Numbered from the stretch's first letter, positions 7,143 to 15,461 are shown. The stretch is 34,141 nucleotides of DNA from Marmoricola sp. (GCF_025965085.1 NZ_JAOPXP010000001.1:1-34141), one strand, 5' to 3'. The notes: generated by a model from the sequence alone, not told the origin. Program-made: numbers and translations.

Positions 7143-8489
7143 TTAGGGCCGCGGCAAGGTCAGCGTGAAGCTGGTGGGGGCGCGTACGGAGGTCACCGTC
7201 ACGTCACCGCCCAGGGTGCGCGCGACGCGGCGCGCCAGGGCCAGGCCCAGTCCGGCGCCGGTGCTGTCGGTGGCCCGGGTCCCGGCGACGAACAACGACT
7301 CGGCGTCACCGTCGCACAACGCCAGCCCCGGTCCGTCGTCGGACACGGTGATGTCGACCGCTCGGGACGACGGCGTCACCGACACGGTGACCTGGCGCGA
7401 GGCGTGCTGCACGGCGTTCTCGACGAGGGGCGCGAGCGCCCGAACCGCACTTTCGGTGGTGGCGCTGACCCGCATCCCGTCGGCCGCCTCGTCCGTACGG
7501 CGGATCTCGATGTCCTGTCCGTCTCCCGAGGTGCTGGCCAGCGTGGCGGAGACGATGTCGTCGACCGAGGAGCGCGTGGAGACCTGCTCCTCCTCGCCGC
7601 GGGCGATCGCCAGCAACGTCGTGATGGTCGTGCTCATCTGGTCCACCGAGGACACCACCCGGTCGAGCCGCTCGCGGGTGTCGGGCTCGGAGGTGGCCAT
7701 CAGCGCCAGCTCGGCCTCTCCGCGGATACCACTGAGCGGGGTCCGCAGCTCGTGGGCGAGCTCGGAGGTCAACCGCTGCTCGCCCCGCAGGGCGCCGGCG
7801 ACCCGGTCCAGCAGGACGTTGAGGGTCCGGCCGAGAAGAGCGATCTCGTTCTCCGACCCGCGGTCGTCGAAGCGGGCGTCCAGCTCGCGCTCGCTCCAGT
7901 CCTCGGCGAGCTCCGCCATCGCCTCGACCGGGGCCAGGGTGCGAGACATCGTCCAGGCAGCGATGGCCGTCGCTCCTGCCGTCACGAGCAGCCCGAGGGC
8001 GATGAGCCCGACCAGGATCCCGGTCCGGGTGTCGTGGTAGGGCTCGAGGCTCTCCGAGACCACGAGGACGCCTGGGCCGGGATCGGGGCCCCCGCGGATG
8101 TTCACCGGGGCGGCCAGGAAGATCCGCTCGCGTCGTACGGTCTCGGTCCTCCGGGTGACGTGGGCCAGGCTCTGGGCCACCGCCTGCACCCGCTTTCCGG
8201 CCCGGGGGCCCTCGAGCTGGACGCCGCCGGAGCCGAAGAGCCAGGTGCCGTCCTCGATGGAGTCCACCGGGCTCTCCAGCGCGGCTGTCGGCCCGCTCCG
8301 GTTGGTCTCGATGGCAGTGGAGAAGACGAGCAGCCGGTCCGCGAGGGTGGACTCGACATTGCTGCGCGTGACCGCGTTCAGCGCGAGCATGACCGTGCCG
8401 ATCATGGCGGCCATCGCCAGCGCCGTGACCAACGCCGTCGTCCAGATGATGCGGGACCGAAGCCCCCGTCGTGCGAGGAAGTGCTTCAC
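7143..8489 (-). CDS. Sensor histidine kinase of TCS1 (448 aa)
   Basis: Membrane sensor kinase that autophosphorylates on histidine and passes phosphate to the response regulator encoded just upstream. Order of parts: first transmembrane helix (~14-38), an extracytoplasmic sensor of about 120 residues with no recognised fold, second transmembrane helix (~158-182), HAMP linker, HisKA with ELAHELRTP (phospho-accepting H246), and HATPase_c with N-box LVENAVQHA, G1 DDGPGL and G2 GAGLGLAL. All key residues are present. It starts with GTG, 7 nt after the regulator's stop, so the pair is one operon. The signal is unknown; the GTCAGGT boxes around it suggest that the system governs nearby envelope genes. 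Confidence 0.93.
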   Translation of the reverse strand: MKHFLARRGLRSRIIWTTALVTALAMAAMIGTVMLALNAVTRSNVESTLADRLLVFSTAIETNRSGPTAALESPVDSIEDGTWLFGSGGVQLEGPRAGKRVQAVAQSLAHVTRRTETVRRERIFLAAPVNIRGGPDPGPGVLVVSESLEPYHDTRTGILVGLIALGLLVTAGATAIAAWTMSRTLAPVEAMAELAEDWSERELDARFDDRGSENEIALLGRTLNVLLDRVAGALRGEQRLTSELAHELRTPLSGIRGEAELALMATSEPDTRERLDRVVSSVDQMSTTITTLLAIARGEEEQVSTRSSVDDIVSATLASTSGDGQDIEIRRTDEAADGMRVSATTESAVRALAPLVENAVQHASRQVTVSVTPSSRAVDITVSDDGPGLALCDGDAESLFVAGTRATDSTGAGLGLALARRVARTLGGDVTVTSVRAPTSFTLTLPRP

Positions 8490-8496
8490 TGCGGGC

Positions 8497-9159
8497 TCAC
8501 CGGAGGACGAACCCGACTCCGCGCACCGTCTCGAGCGCGACCGGCGAGTCGACGGCCTCCAGCTTGACCCGCAGCCGCCGGATGAAGGAGTCGATGGTGT
8601 TCTCGCTGACCATGGCCCCGTCCGGCCAGGCAGCGGCGACGGCGGACCGCCGGCGGACGATCGTGCCTGGCTCGGCGGCGATGGAGGCGAGCAGCCTGAA
8701 CTCGGTGGGGGTCAGCTTCACCTCGGCGTCGCCGTACCGCACGGCATGCCGGTCGGGGTCCAGGTGCAGCCCGGAGACACCCTGGGGCGCTGGCCGTGTC
8801 CGCTTGTGGAGTGCCGCGACGCGCACCATCACCTCGGAGAGGGAGAACGGCTTCGCGACGTAGTCGTCGCCGCCGGAGTTGAAGCCGGCAATCCTGTCGT
8901 GGACCGCATCGAGGGCGGTGAGGAACAGGACCGGGGCGTGCTGCCCCTCTGCCCGGAGCGCCTGGCAGACATCGCGCCCGTCGGAGTCGGGAAGTCCGAT
9001 GTCGATCACCAGGACGTCGAGGCCGGCACTCACCGGGAAGTTGCGGAGCGCCTCCTGGCCGTTGCGGGCGATGACGACGGCGTGGCCGTTCATCCTGAAG
9101 GCGTCGGTCAGCACACGTCGCACCGACTCGTCGTCCTCGCAGATGCCGATCTTCGTCAC
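8497..9159 (-). CDS. OmpR-family response regulator of TCS1 (220 aa)
   Basis: Phosphorylation-activated DNA-binding regulator. The receiver domain (1-~115) has the acidic pair D9/D10, the phospho-acceptor D53 in VIDIGLPD, the threonine of FLTAL and the lysine of VAKPF. The C-terminal winged helix ends in the usual ETVRGVGFVLR. Its recognition helix (SENTIDSFIRRLRVKL) differs from those of the two other regulators in this window, which matters for operator choice. GTG at 9159 is preferred because AGGA precedes it by 7 nt; an ATG at 9177 has no ribosome site. It is divergent from the glycosyltransferase gene; the GTCAGGT box lies between them and could serve both directions. Confidence 0.92.
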   Translation of the reverse strand: MTKIGICEDDESVRRVLTDAFRMNGHAVVIARNGQEALRNFPVSAGLDVLVIDIGLPDSDGRDVCQALRAEGQHAPVLFLTALDAVHDRIAGFNSGGDDYVAKPFSLSEVMVRVAALHKRTRPAPQGVSGLHLDPDRHAVRYGDAEVKLTPTEFRLLASIAAEPGTIVRRRSAVAAAWPDGAMVSENTIDSFIRRLRVKLEAVDSPVALETVRGVGFVLR

Positions 9160-9221
9160 GGCCTCATCCTGCCCCATCGCGCAGCGCCGGCCCCCACGCT
9201 CGGACCCGATCACGCGACACG

Positions 9222-9260
9222 GTCAGGTACTGGTCAGGTCATTGCGCGCACTCTCGAAGC
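9222..9260 (+). promoter_or_regulatory. GTCAGGT-type box and leaderless -10 between TCS1 and glycosyltransferase genes
   Basis: Two perfect GTCAGGT copies (9222-9228 and 9233-9239), 11 bp apart. The second ends 21 nt before the ATG at 9261, and CACTCT (9249-9254) lies 6 nt before the ATG. No Shine-Dalgarno. The box also faces the TCS1 operon, 62 bp from its GTG, so autoregulation is possible. Confidence 0.68.
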
Positions 9261-10856
9261 ATGACGACGACCCTTGCCCGGGAGGAGGCGAAGTCGACCG
9301 CACCGCCCTGGGTTCCGGCCGCGCGGTGGCTCAGCGGGCAGGCCGAGCACCGATTCACGCGGTACGTCGTCCCTGCCATCGCGCTGGTCGCCGTGATGGT
9401 CCGGCTGCCGTTCCTGGCGGCGGACCCCAGCCGCGACGAGGCCGGGTTCCTGCTGGTCGGACAGCAGTGGCACTCCGGGGGGTCGTCCCTCTACGGCGAC
9501 TACTGGGTGGACCGGCCACCGCTGCTGATCACCCTCTTCCGGGCTGCGGCCCAGCTCGGCGGCGTGGTGCCGCTGCGCCTCATCGGGTGCGTGGCCACCG
9601 TCCTCGTGGTCTGCGGGACGGCGTACGTCGCCCGCCGCATCGGTGGGCGGACCGCGGCACCCTGGGCCGCTCTCGTGGCGGCTGCCTGGTGCGTGACCCC
9701 CCTGCTCGGTGGCCAGGCCGTCAACGGTGAGCTGCTCTCCGCGCCCTTCGTGGTCGCAGGCATCGCTGCTGCGGTGGCCGCCATCGACCACGCGAACGAG
9801 CGTCGTGGTGCGCTGGCTGCCGGGCTGGCAGGGGCCGCGACCGCGGCCGCCCTGCTCGTGAAGCAGAACATGGCCGATGTCGCGGTGTTCGCTGCTGTCG
9901 CCCTCCTCGTGGCCTGGCGTGGCGGGGAGCTGACCACCCCACGGCTCGTCCGCTCGATCGTCGCCGCTGCGGCAGGCGCCGGCCTCTGTACCGTCGTGGT
10001 GGCGCTCTGGACCATGGCCCACGGCACCTCGGTGGCCGGCGTCTTCGACGCGATGTACCCCTTCCGCGTCGAGGCCGGACGCGTCATGGCGGCCTCCGAC
10101 CGAACGACAGCCAACGCCCGGTTGTGGGATCTCCTCGTGTCCTGGGTGGTGTGCGGGGGCGTCGTGATCATGGCCCTCGTCGCCTGGGCCCTGCTCTCCT
10201 CCCGCCTGCGGGGGGCGGCGGTCTGGGGACTCGTGGCCACCGCGACCTTCGACGTCGCCTCGATCGTCCTCGGCGGCAGCTACTGGAACCACTACCTGAT
10301 CCAGCTCGTGGTCCCGGTAGCCGTGCTGGCCGGGCTGCTGATCTCCTGCCGGCTTCCCGGCGCGCGGACGGTGCTGACCGCCGTCGCGCTGTCCGCCGCT
10401 GTTGCGCTCGGCCTCTCGGTCACGGGTTCCCAGACCACCCTCGGCACCTCGGTGGGCAGGGCGATCGGAAGGGCGTCGAGCCCCCAGGACACGATCGTCA
10501 CGACTTGGGGCCACGCGGACATTACGCTCGCCTCCGGGCTGAGCTGCCCCTATCCGTACCTGTGGAGCCTCCCGGCACGCACTCTCGACCCGAGGCTTGC
10601 CGACCTCAACGCACTCCTGTCGGGTCCGCGTGCCCCCACGTGGTTCGTGACGTGGACCAGCGTCAACACCTGGGGCAACCACGGCGGCGGTGCCGTCACC
10701 GCCCGGCTGGTGGCACAGCACTACCGCCCGGTGCTGCGCTTCTTCGGCCACACCGTCTACCTCCACCAGGGCGTGGACCGTCCGGTCCCTGCGCTCCCCG
10801 CAGCCGGCGCCCGTCCCGCCGCCTCCAGTGCCAGCCTCGCCACCGCAGCCCGATGA
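9261..10856 (+). CDS. GT-C fold glycosyltransferase, GT39/ArnT-like (531 aa)
   Basis: Polytopic membrane glycosyltransferase of the GT-C superfamily, which uses polyprenyl-phosphate sugars as donors outside the membrane. The diagnostic acidic pair is in the first outer loop (PSRDEAGF, D59/E60), followed by GDYWVDRPPLL, the usual continuation of that loop. About ten to twelve hydrophobic helices follow, then a soluble C-terminal part of ~110 residues and an Ala/Pro-rich tail. The acceptor (protein, lipid or glycan) cannot be told. The next gene makes polyprenol-phosphate mannose, the likely donor, only 10 bp downstream, so the two form an operon with GtrA. Expression starts from the GTCAGGT box; the ATG is fixed by the promoter spacing. 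Confidence 0.85.
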   Translation: MTTTLAREEAKSTAPPWVPAARWLSGQAEHRFTRYVVPAIALVAVMVRLPFLAADPSRDEAGFLLVGQQWHSGGSSLYGDYWVDRPPLLITLFRAAAQLGGVVPLRLIGCVATVLVVCGTAYVARRIGGRTAAPWAALVAAAWCVTPLLGGQAVNGELLSAPFVVAGIAAAVAAIDHANERRGALAAGLAGAATAAALLVKQNMADVAVFAAVALLVAWRGGELTTPRLVRSIVAAAAGAGLCTVVVALWTMAHGTSVAGVFDAMYPFRVEAGRVMAASDRTTANARLWDLLVSWVVCGGVVIMALVAWALLSSRLRGAAVWGLVATATFDVASIVLGGSYWNHYLIQLVVPVAVLAGLLISCRLPGARTVLTAVALSAAVALGLSVTGSQTTLGTSVGRAIGRASSPQDTIVTTWGHADITLASGLSCPYPYLWSLPARTLDPRLADLNALLSGPRAPTWFVTWTSVNTWGNHGGGAVTARLVAQHYRPVLRFFGHTVYLHQGVDRPVPALPAAGARPAASSASLATAAR

Positions 10857-10866
10857 AGGAACTCTC

Positions 10867-11655
10867 ATGAAGGCCATCGTGATCGTCCCCACCTACAACG
10901 AGGCTGAGGGCATCCTCACCATGCTCGACGCAACGCTCGCGGCAGCCGACGTGGACATCCTCGTCGTGGACGACAGCAGCCCCGACGGCACCGCACGGCT
11001 CGTCACCGCACACGCCGAGTACCGGCACCGTCTGCACCTGCTCAGCCGGACGAGGAAGGAGGGGCTGGGGGCTGCCTACCGGGCCGGCTTCACCTGGGCG
11101 CTCGCCGCGTCCTACGAGGCGATCGTGCAGATGGATGCCGACCTCTCCCACCCACCTGCTCGCCTCCCGGCGCTGCTGTCCGCCCTCGAGGACGCCGACG
11201 TGGTCGTCGGGTCCCGCTACGTGCGTGGCGGCGGGGTGCGCGACTGGCCGCTGAGCCGTCGGGCCATCTCCCACGGAGGCAACCTCTACGTCCGCCTGGT
11301 CCTTCGAATCCCCGTCCACGACGCCACCGCCGGGTTCAAGGCGTTCCGGCGCGAGGCCCTGGAGCGGATCGGGGCCGTGCACTCGGAGTCCAACGGCTAC
11401 TGCTTCCAGATCGAGAACACCTGGCGGGCCAGCCGTCTCGGCCTGCGCATCGCCGAGGTGCCGATCACCTTCACCGACCGCGCCGTCGGGACCTCCAAGA
11501 TGACCGGTGACATCGTCCGCGAGGCGATGCTGCGCGTCCTGACCTGGCGCTGGCGCGAGCTGGCCAACGGCGGGGACGTCCCGGCGCCCGGAGTGCCGCC
11601 GGGAGTGTCGCCCGGAGTGTCGCCGCGTGAAGGCAGGCACGATGTCGCGGTGTGA
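10867..11655 (+). CDS. Polyprenol-phosphate mannose synthase-like GT2 glycosyltransferase (262 aa)
   Basis: Cytosolic or membrane-associated GT2 enzyme that transfers a sugar, most likely mannose from GDP-mannose, to polyprenyl phosphate (DPM1/Ppm type). GT-A features: VPTYNEAEG at residues 8-16, DD35-36, the metal-binding D-x-D at 90-92 (QMDADLSHP), VGSRYVRGG, and the SNGYCFQIE and ITFTDRAVGTSKM motifs typical of Ppm proteins. There are no C-terminal membrane helices; membrane function may be supplied by the GtrA protein next door. The ATG follows GAAGGA. The last ~30 residues are a PGVP/PGVS repeat encoded by a 12-bp tandem repeat and are probably dispensable. Same operon as the GT-C enzyme, which would use the product. 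Confidence 0.9.
   Translation: MKAIVIVPTYNEAEGILTMLDATLAAADVDILVVDDSSPDGTARLVTAHAEYRHRLHLLSRTRKEGLGAAYRAGFTWALAASYEAIVQMDADLSHPPARLPALLSALEDADVVVGSRYVRGGGVRDWPLSRRAISHGGNLYVRLVLRIPVHDATAGFKAFRREALERIGAVHSESNGYCFQIENTWRASRLGLRIAEVPITFTDRAVGTSKMTGDIVREAMLRVLTWRWRELANGGDVPAPGVPPGVSPGVSPREGRHDVAV
11587..11622 (+). repeat. 12-bp tandem repeat inside the mannose synthase gene
   Basis: Three copies of a CCCGGAGTGTCG-like unit (one or two changes each) encode PGVP-PGVS-PGVS near the C-terminus. The unit length is a multiple of three, so copy changes would keep the frame. Confidence 0.8.
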
Positions 11656-12157
11656 GCAGGTGCTGGCGCGCCTCAGGTCACCGGAGGTCGCCACCTTTCT
11701 CACCGTCGGGGGGATCGGGTACGTCGTCGACGTCGCCACCTTCAACGTCCTGCGCTCCCACTCGTGGCTGAGCACCGTCGACCCGTCGTACGCGCGGGTC
11801 CTGGCGGTGGGACTGGCGATGGTGGTGACCTACCTCGGCAACCGTCTGTTCACCTGGCGCGACGAGAGCACCGGGGACAGGCGCCGCGAGATCGGCCTGT
11901 TCATCGTCTTCAACATGATCGGGCTCGGGCTCTCCGTGGCCGCCCTGGTGATCTCCCACGACCTGCTCGGCCTCACCAGCCGCCTAGCCGACAACGTCTC
12001 GGCCAACGTCGTCGGGCTCGCGCTCGGGACGCTCTTCCGCTACTGGTCGTATCGGAGGTTCGTGTTCGGGGTCCGCAGCGCCGCTCCCACACGAGCGCCG
12101 CAGGCCCTTCTCGCGCCGCGGACCGACGAGAAGGTCGGCGCCGGCCCGGCGTTCTAG
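11642..12157 (+). CDS. GtrA family membrane protein (171 aa)
   Basis: Small four-helix membrane protein of the GtrA family, proposed to help move polyprenyl-phosphate-linked sugars across the membrane. Family marks: FLTVGGIGYVVDVATFNVL in the first helix, the SYARVLAVGLAMVVTYLGNRLFTW segment, and the C-terminal FRYWSYRRFVF. The ATG at 11642 is preferred over a GTG at 11627, because AAGGCAGG precedes it; it then overlaps the synthase gene by 14 bp, indicating coupled expression. With Ppm-like synthase and GT-C transferase it makes a complete route: charge carrier, flip, transfer sugar outside. The C-terminal ~25 residues are Ala/Pro-rich and unconserved-looking. Confidence 0.9.
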   Translation: MSRCEQVLARLRSPEVATFLTVGGIGYVVDVATFNVLRSHSWLSTVDPSYARVLAVGLAMVVTYLGNRLFTWRDESTGDRRREIGLFIVFNMIGLGLSVAALVISHDLLGLTSRLADNVSANVVGLALGTLFRYWSYRRFVFGVRSAAPTRAPQALLAPRTDEKVGAGPAF

Positions 12158-12167
12158 CGGCGGGTCC

Positions 12168-12194
12168 GGACCGCCCTCAAGCCCGGGGCGGTCC
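12168..12194 (+). terminator. Hairpin after the gtrA gene, possible terminator
   Basis: GGACCGCC (12168-12175) pairs with GGCGGTCC (12187-12194) around an 11-nt loop, 10 nt after the gtrA stop. There is no T-run, so termination is plausible but weakly supported. Confidence 0.4.
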
Positions 12195-12227
12195 GAACCT
12201 GCCCTTCCCCTGACCAGCCACCCGTGA

Positions 12228-12297
12228 GCCTGTCGAGAACCTGACCGCACCCGCCACGCGGGTGTCCCGGAGGCACACGCGCGCCTACCGTCGCGTC
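12228..12297 (+). promoter_or_regulatory. Reverse-oriented box and leaderless -10 for the PAP2 gene
   Basis: GCCTGTC (12228-12234) and ACCTGAC (12239-12245) are 11 bp apart and are the reverse complement of the GTCAGGT type, ending 52 nt before the ATG. TACCGT (12286-12291) is a TANNNT -10 match exactly 6 nt before the ATG at 12298. A second weaker pair (ACCTGCC/CCCTGAC, 12197-12214) lies further upstream. Confidence 0.45.
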
Positions 12298-13005
12298 ATG
12301 ACACACCTGGACGGTGCGGGCGCGCCCGCCACGACCGGACGTTGCCCCTTCGCCAGGCTGCTCCAGCAGCGAGCCCTGCTGGTGCTGGTCGCAGGTCTCG
12401 CGGCCGGTGGGGTCGCAGGCCTGGTCGACGCAGCCCGTGAGCGCGACGGACTCAGCCGGCTGGATCCGGCGACGGCTGCCGCCGTGCTCCGGCTCCGCAC
12501 GCCCGGACTCACCGACCTGGCGCAGGCCTTCACCTTCGCCGGGAGCGAGGTCGTCGTGGGTGGACTCGCCGTCCTCGTCCTCGTCGCGCTCGTCGTCCGG
12601 CGACGGTTCGCGCCGGCAGCCACGTTCGCCTTCGGCATCGGCGGTTCGGCCTTCCTCACTGTTGCGGTGAAGCTGCTCGTCGCACGGCAGCGCCCCGGTG
12701 CGGCCGACCGGCTCGGCGCCCTGGACACGTCGTACTCGTTCCCCTCAGGCCACACCCTGAACTCGGCGGTCTTCCTCGCCCTGGTCGTCTGGCTGCTCTG
12801 GCCGGCCGCGCGGTACGCCGCACAGGTCGCGCTCGTCGCGGGCGGCGCCGTGATGGCGGTCGGTGTGGGGGCGAGTCGGGTCTACCTCGGCTACCACTGG
12901 CTCACAGACGTGCTGGCCTCCGCCCTCGTCGCGATCGGATGGCTGTCCGTGGTGTGGCTGCTCCGCGCACCCCTCGCACGGATCGTGGTCCGGCTGGCTT
13001 CCTGA
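12298..13005 (+). CDS. PAP2-family lipid phosphatase (235 aa)
   Basis: Membrane phosphatase of the PAP2 superfamily, likely acting on undecaprenyl pyrophosphate or a related lipid phosphate at the outer membrane face. All three signature motifs are present: K125-x6-R132-P133, P149-S-G-H152, and S193-R194-x5-H200-x3-D204, so the catalytic histidines are intact. Five to six transmembrane helices. The ATG is supported by a -10-like TACCGT placed for a leaderless transcript. It stands between the sugar-carrier operon and the phosphoesterase lipoprotein and fits carrier-lipid recycling. The exact substrate cannot be read. Confidence 0.92.
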   Translation: MTHLDGAGAPATTGRCPFARLLQQRALLVLVAGLAAGGVAGLVDAARERDGLSRLDPATAAAVLRLRTPGLTDLAQAFTFAGSEVVVGGLAVLVLVALVVRRRFAPAATFAFGIGGSAFLTVAVKLLVARQRPGAADRLGALDTSYSFPSGHTLNSAVFLALVVWLLWPAARYAAQVALVAGGAVMAVGVGASRVYLGYHWLTDVLASALVAIGWLSVVWLLRAPLARIVVRLAS

Positions 13006-13013
13006 GCGGCACG

Positions 13014-13052
13014 TTCAGGTCTTCTGCAGGTGGGCGGAGGATCGTCGAGGGC
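13014..13052 (+). promoter_or_regulatory. Box and promoter for the phosphoesterase lipoprotein gene
   Basis: TTCAGGT (13014-13020) and TGCAGGT (13025-13031) are 11 bp apart. Exactly 21 nt after the second copy is an ATG at 13053, as at leaderless genes, but it opens only a 14-codon frame (13053-13097). GATCGT (13040-13045) could be the -10. The real gene begins at 13091 with its own ribosome site, so here the mRNA probably has a 38-nt leader. Confidence 0.5.
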
Positions 13053-13090
13053 ATGGGCCACGCGGGTCCACACTCGAGAGGACGATCCGC

Positions 13091-14044
13091 ATGCTGAGGC
13101 GAACGATCCCGGGGGGCCATCAGGGTCGTCTCACGGTCCTGCTCGTCGCAGGCCTGCTGGCCCTCACCGGCTGCCGGGCCACGCAGCCGTCCGACTCGGC
13201 CACCGTCCCGCCCCGGCCGCACGGGACCATCCCCACGCCCGTCGCCGCGGGGAGGACGCAGGCCACCAAGGTGCTCGTGGTCATCGAGGAGAACCACTCC
13301 TACTCCCAGGTGCGCCGTGGAATGCCCTACCTCGCGAGGCTCTCCGACACCTATGGCTACGCGACGAACTGGAGGGCGCTGGCGCACCCCAGCGAGCCGA
13401 ACTATCTGGCGATCGCCGGCGGAAGCACGTTCGGCATCAGCGACGACGCTCCACCGTCGGCCCACAGGAGGCGGATCGGCTCCGCCCTCTCGGTCTTCGA
13501 CCAGGCGCTGGCCATCCGCAGGACTGCTGCCACCTACGCACAGTCCATGCCGCGCAACTGCTACCCCAGGGACTATTCGCGCGGCCGCGCGAGGTACGCC
13601 GTACGGCACAACCCCTGGACCTACTTCCCCAGGAGCCGGGCCCGCTGCCGGGCCCACGACGTCCCCTCGCGGACGTTCGCCTCGGACGCCCGCAGGAATG
13701 CGCTGCCCAACGTCGGCTTCCTGATCCCCGACGTCGCCCACGACGGACACGACGGCTCCCTGTCCACCGCCGACAGGTGGTTGCGGCGCAAGCTGGCGCC
13801 GGTGCTGCGGAGCTCGGACTTCAGGAGCGGCAGGCTGGTGGTCATCGTCACCACCGACGAGGACGACCGGGTGTCCGGCAACTCGGTCCTCACCTCGGTG
13901 CTCACCCCCGCGGTGTCCCGCAAGGTCGTGCGCACCCGGCTGACCCACTACTCGCTCACCCGCTACATCGCCCAGGTCCTCGGGGTTCGGCCCCTGCGCC
14001 ACGCCGCCACGGCACCCGACCTCGGAGCGGCCTTCGGGCTCTGA
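13091..14044 (+). CDS. Secreted phosphoesterase-family lipoprotein (317 aa)
   Basis: Extracellular lipoprotein with an acid-phosphatase/phospholipase-C-like phosphoesterase domain (alkaline-phosphatase-like fold). The signal peptide ends in lipobox LTGC with C28. Metal and catalytic motifs: VVIEENHSY (~62-70), HPSEPNYLAIAGG (~97-109), PDVAHDGHDGS (~216-226) and TTDEDD (~256-261), matching the family's ENHS/N and D/H positions. The start has AGAGGA 8 nt upstream. A substrate such as a phospholipid, teichoic-acid fragment or phosphate monoester is possible. It is convergent with the TCS2 operon and preceded by a GTCAGGT-like box that puts it in the same putative regulon as the DedA and flippase genes. 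Confidence 0.87.
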   Translation: MLRRTIPGGHQGRLTVLLVAGLLALTGCRATQPSDSATVPPRPHGTIPTPVAAGRTQATKVLVVIEENHSYSQVRRGMPYLARLSDTYGYATNWRALAHPSEPNYLAIAGGSTFGISDDAPPSAHRRRIGSALSVFDQALAIRRTAATYAQSMPRNCYPRDYSRGRARYAVRHNPWTYFPRSRARCRAHDVPSRTFASDARRNALPNVGFLIPDVAHDGHDGSLSTADRWLRRKLAPVLRSSDFRSGRLVVIVTTDEDDRVSGNSVLTSVLTPAVSRKVVRTRLTHYSLTRYIAQVLGVRPLRHAATAPDLGAAFGL

Positions 14045-14074
14045 CCCGCCATCAGCCCCATCAGCCTGGGTCAG
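14041..14074. terminator. Inverted repeat between convergent genes
   Basis: CTGACCC (14041-14047) and GGGTCAG (14068-14074) flank 20 nt that include the 16-bp gap between the convergent phosphoesterase and TCS2 kinase genes. A bidirectional transcript-end structure is possible; loop size and lack of T-run make it weak. Confidence 0.3.
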
Positions 14075-15461
14075 CCCCGGGCAGGTCCGGCGTTCGGGGT
14101 CTGACCGGCAGCGAGACACGGACGACCAGACCTCCCGTCGCGCCTGCCGCCAGTGAGACCGTCCCGCCTGCCTCGTGGACGAGCTCGCGCACGATGGCGA
14201 GCCCGAGCCCGCTGCCGCCGGCATCGCGGTCCCGCGCCTCGTCGAGCCGGGTGAAGCGGTCGAAGACCCTGTCGCGGTCGGCCTCGGGGACGCCGGTGCC
14301 GTCATCGCGGACGAGCACCTCGACCGCAGGTCCCTGCATCTCGGCCTCCACCTGCACCGTCGTGCCCGCGTGCCGGACAGCGTTGTCGATGAGGTTGTCG
14401 AAGACGCGCCTGAGACCCTCGGGGTCGCCGAGCACCAGCGCCTCGGGCAGCACGCCCGTCGTCACGGCCACTCGTGCGCCGGCGTGACGGCGTACCACCT
14501 GGCGCAGCAGGGGCTCGAGGGCGACCGTCTGCGGATGCCTCTCGGGTGGCGACTCCCGGTCGAGGCGGGCCAGCACGAGCAGGTCCTCGACGAGCGCGGA
14601 CATCCGCGCGACGTCCTCCTGCAGGTCCCGCGTCACCGGGGTGCCCTCACCGAGCCGCTCGGCGACCTCGAGCTGGGTCTGCATCGAGCTCAGCGGGCTG
14701 CGCAGCTCGTGGGCTGCGTCCGCGACGAACGCGCGCTGGCGGGCACGCGAGGCCGAGAGCCGGTCGAGCATGGAGTTCAGGGTGACCGCGAGCGCACGGA
14801 TCTCGTCGTGGGAGGCGGAGACGGGAAGCCGGGCGTCCTGGCCCGTCCCGGAGATCCGCTCGGCGGTGGACCGCAGCACCTCGACCGGTCGCAGCGCCGC
14901 GCCCACGACCCGCCACGCGATCGACGCCAGGACGAGGAGGAGGAGCGGATAGGTAGCGAGCAGGGTGAGGCCCAGGACCCGCTGGCTGTCCTCGATGTCG
15001 TCGAAGCGCTGCGCCACCACGACCGTACGACGGAGGTCGGTCGGTCCGGCGGGGACCGCAGAGACACGAAGTGGCGACTCCAGGCCCACTCGCGATCCGG
15101 GGACGACCGGATGCTGCCCGTCGAGGGCCGCCGCGACCTCGCCGGGGGTCACCACCGCGGTCAGCCGGTCGGCGTTGACGGAGGCACTCAGGACCCGGTT
15201 GCGGGAGTCCAGGACCTGCACGATCTGGCTTCCGGTGACCGGGATGGGGTCGGGCAGCCGGTTACGGTCCACGAGGTCGGCGACCTCGGTCGCCGTCGCT
15301 CGACCGGCGTCGTCGAGGGTCCGGAAGCTGACCACCGTCAGGACGCCGTACAGCGCGAAGCTGCCGATCGCCAGGGCCGCCGCGACACCGAGCACGCCGA
15401 TCAGGAGCAGGCGGGCGCGCAGGCTCAGCCGCTGCCAGCCCCGCGGGCCGGTCGTCCTCAT
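14061..15461 (-). CDS. Sensor histidine kinase of TCS2 (466 aa)
   Basis: Membrane sensor kinase. Order: transmembrane helix (~17-42), outer sensor region (~43-165), second transmembrane helix (~168-188), HAMP, HisKA with ADAAHELRSP (phospho-acceptor H251), then HATPase_c with N-box LIDNAVRHA, G1 DDGTGVP, F-box DRFTRLD and G2 GGSGLGLAI. All are intact. The ATG overlaps the regulator's stop by 4 bp (ATGA), so the two proteins are translationally coupled. It is most like the MprB/TcrY group in general layout, but no orthology is claimed. The divergent secreted protein and exporter are likely outputs or sensing partners. Confidence 0.93.
   Translation of the reverse strand: MRTTGPRGWQRLSLRARLLLIGVLGVAAALAIGSFALYGVLTVVSFRTLDDAGRATATEVADLVDRNRLPDPIPVTGSQIVQVLDSRNRVLSASVNADRLTAVVTPGEVAAALDGQHPVVPGSRVGLESPLRVSAVPAGPTDLRRTVVVAQRFDDIEDSQRVLGLTLLATYPLLLLVLASIAWRVVGAALRPVEVLRSTAERISGTGQDARLPVSASHDEIRALAVTLNSMLDRLSASRARQRAFVADAAHELRSPLSSMQTQLEVAERLGEGTPVTRDLQEDVARMSALVEDLLVLARLDRESPPERHPQTVALEPLLRQVVRRHAGARVAVTTGVLPEALVLGDPEGLRRVFDNLIDNAVRHAGTTVQVEAEMQGPAVEVLVRDDGTGVPEADRDRVFDRFTRLDEARDRDAGGSGLGLAIVRELVHEAGGTVSLAAGATGGLVVRVSLPVRPRTPDLPGADPG

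Noticed and set aside
13053-13097. 14-codon frame listed as a gene
   Set aside because: Too short and without independent support; kept only as a finding because promoter geometry points to its ATG.
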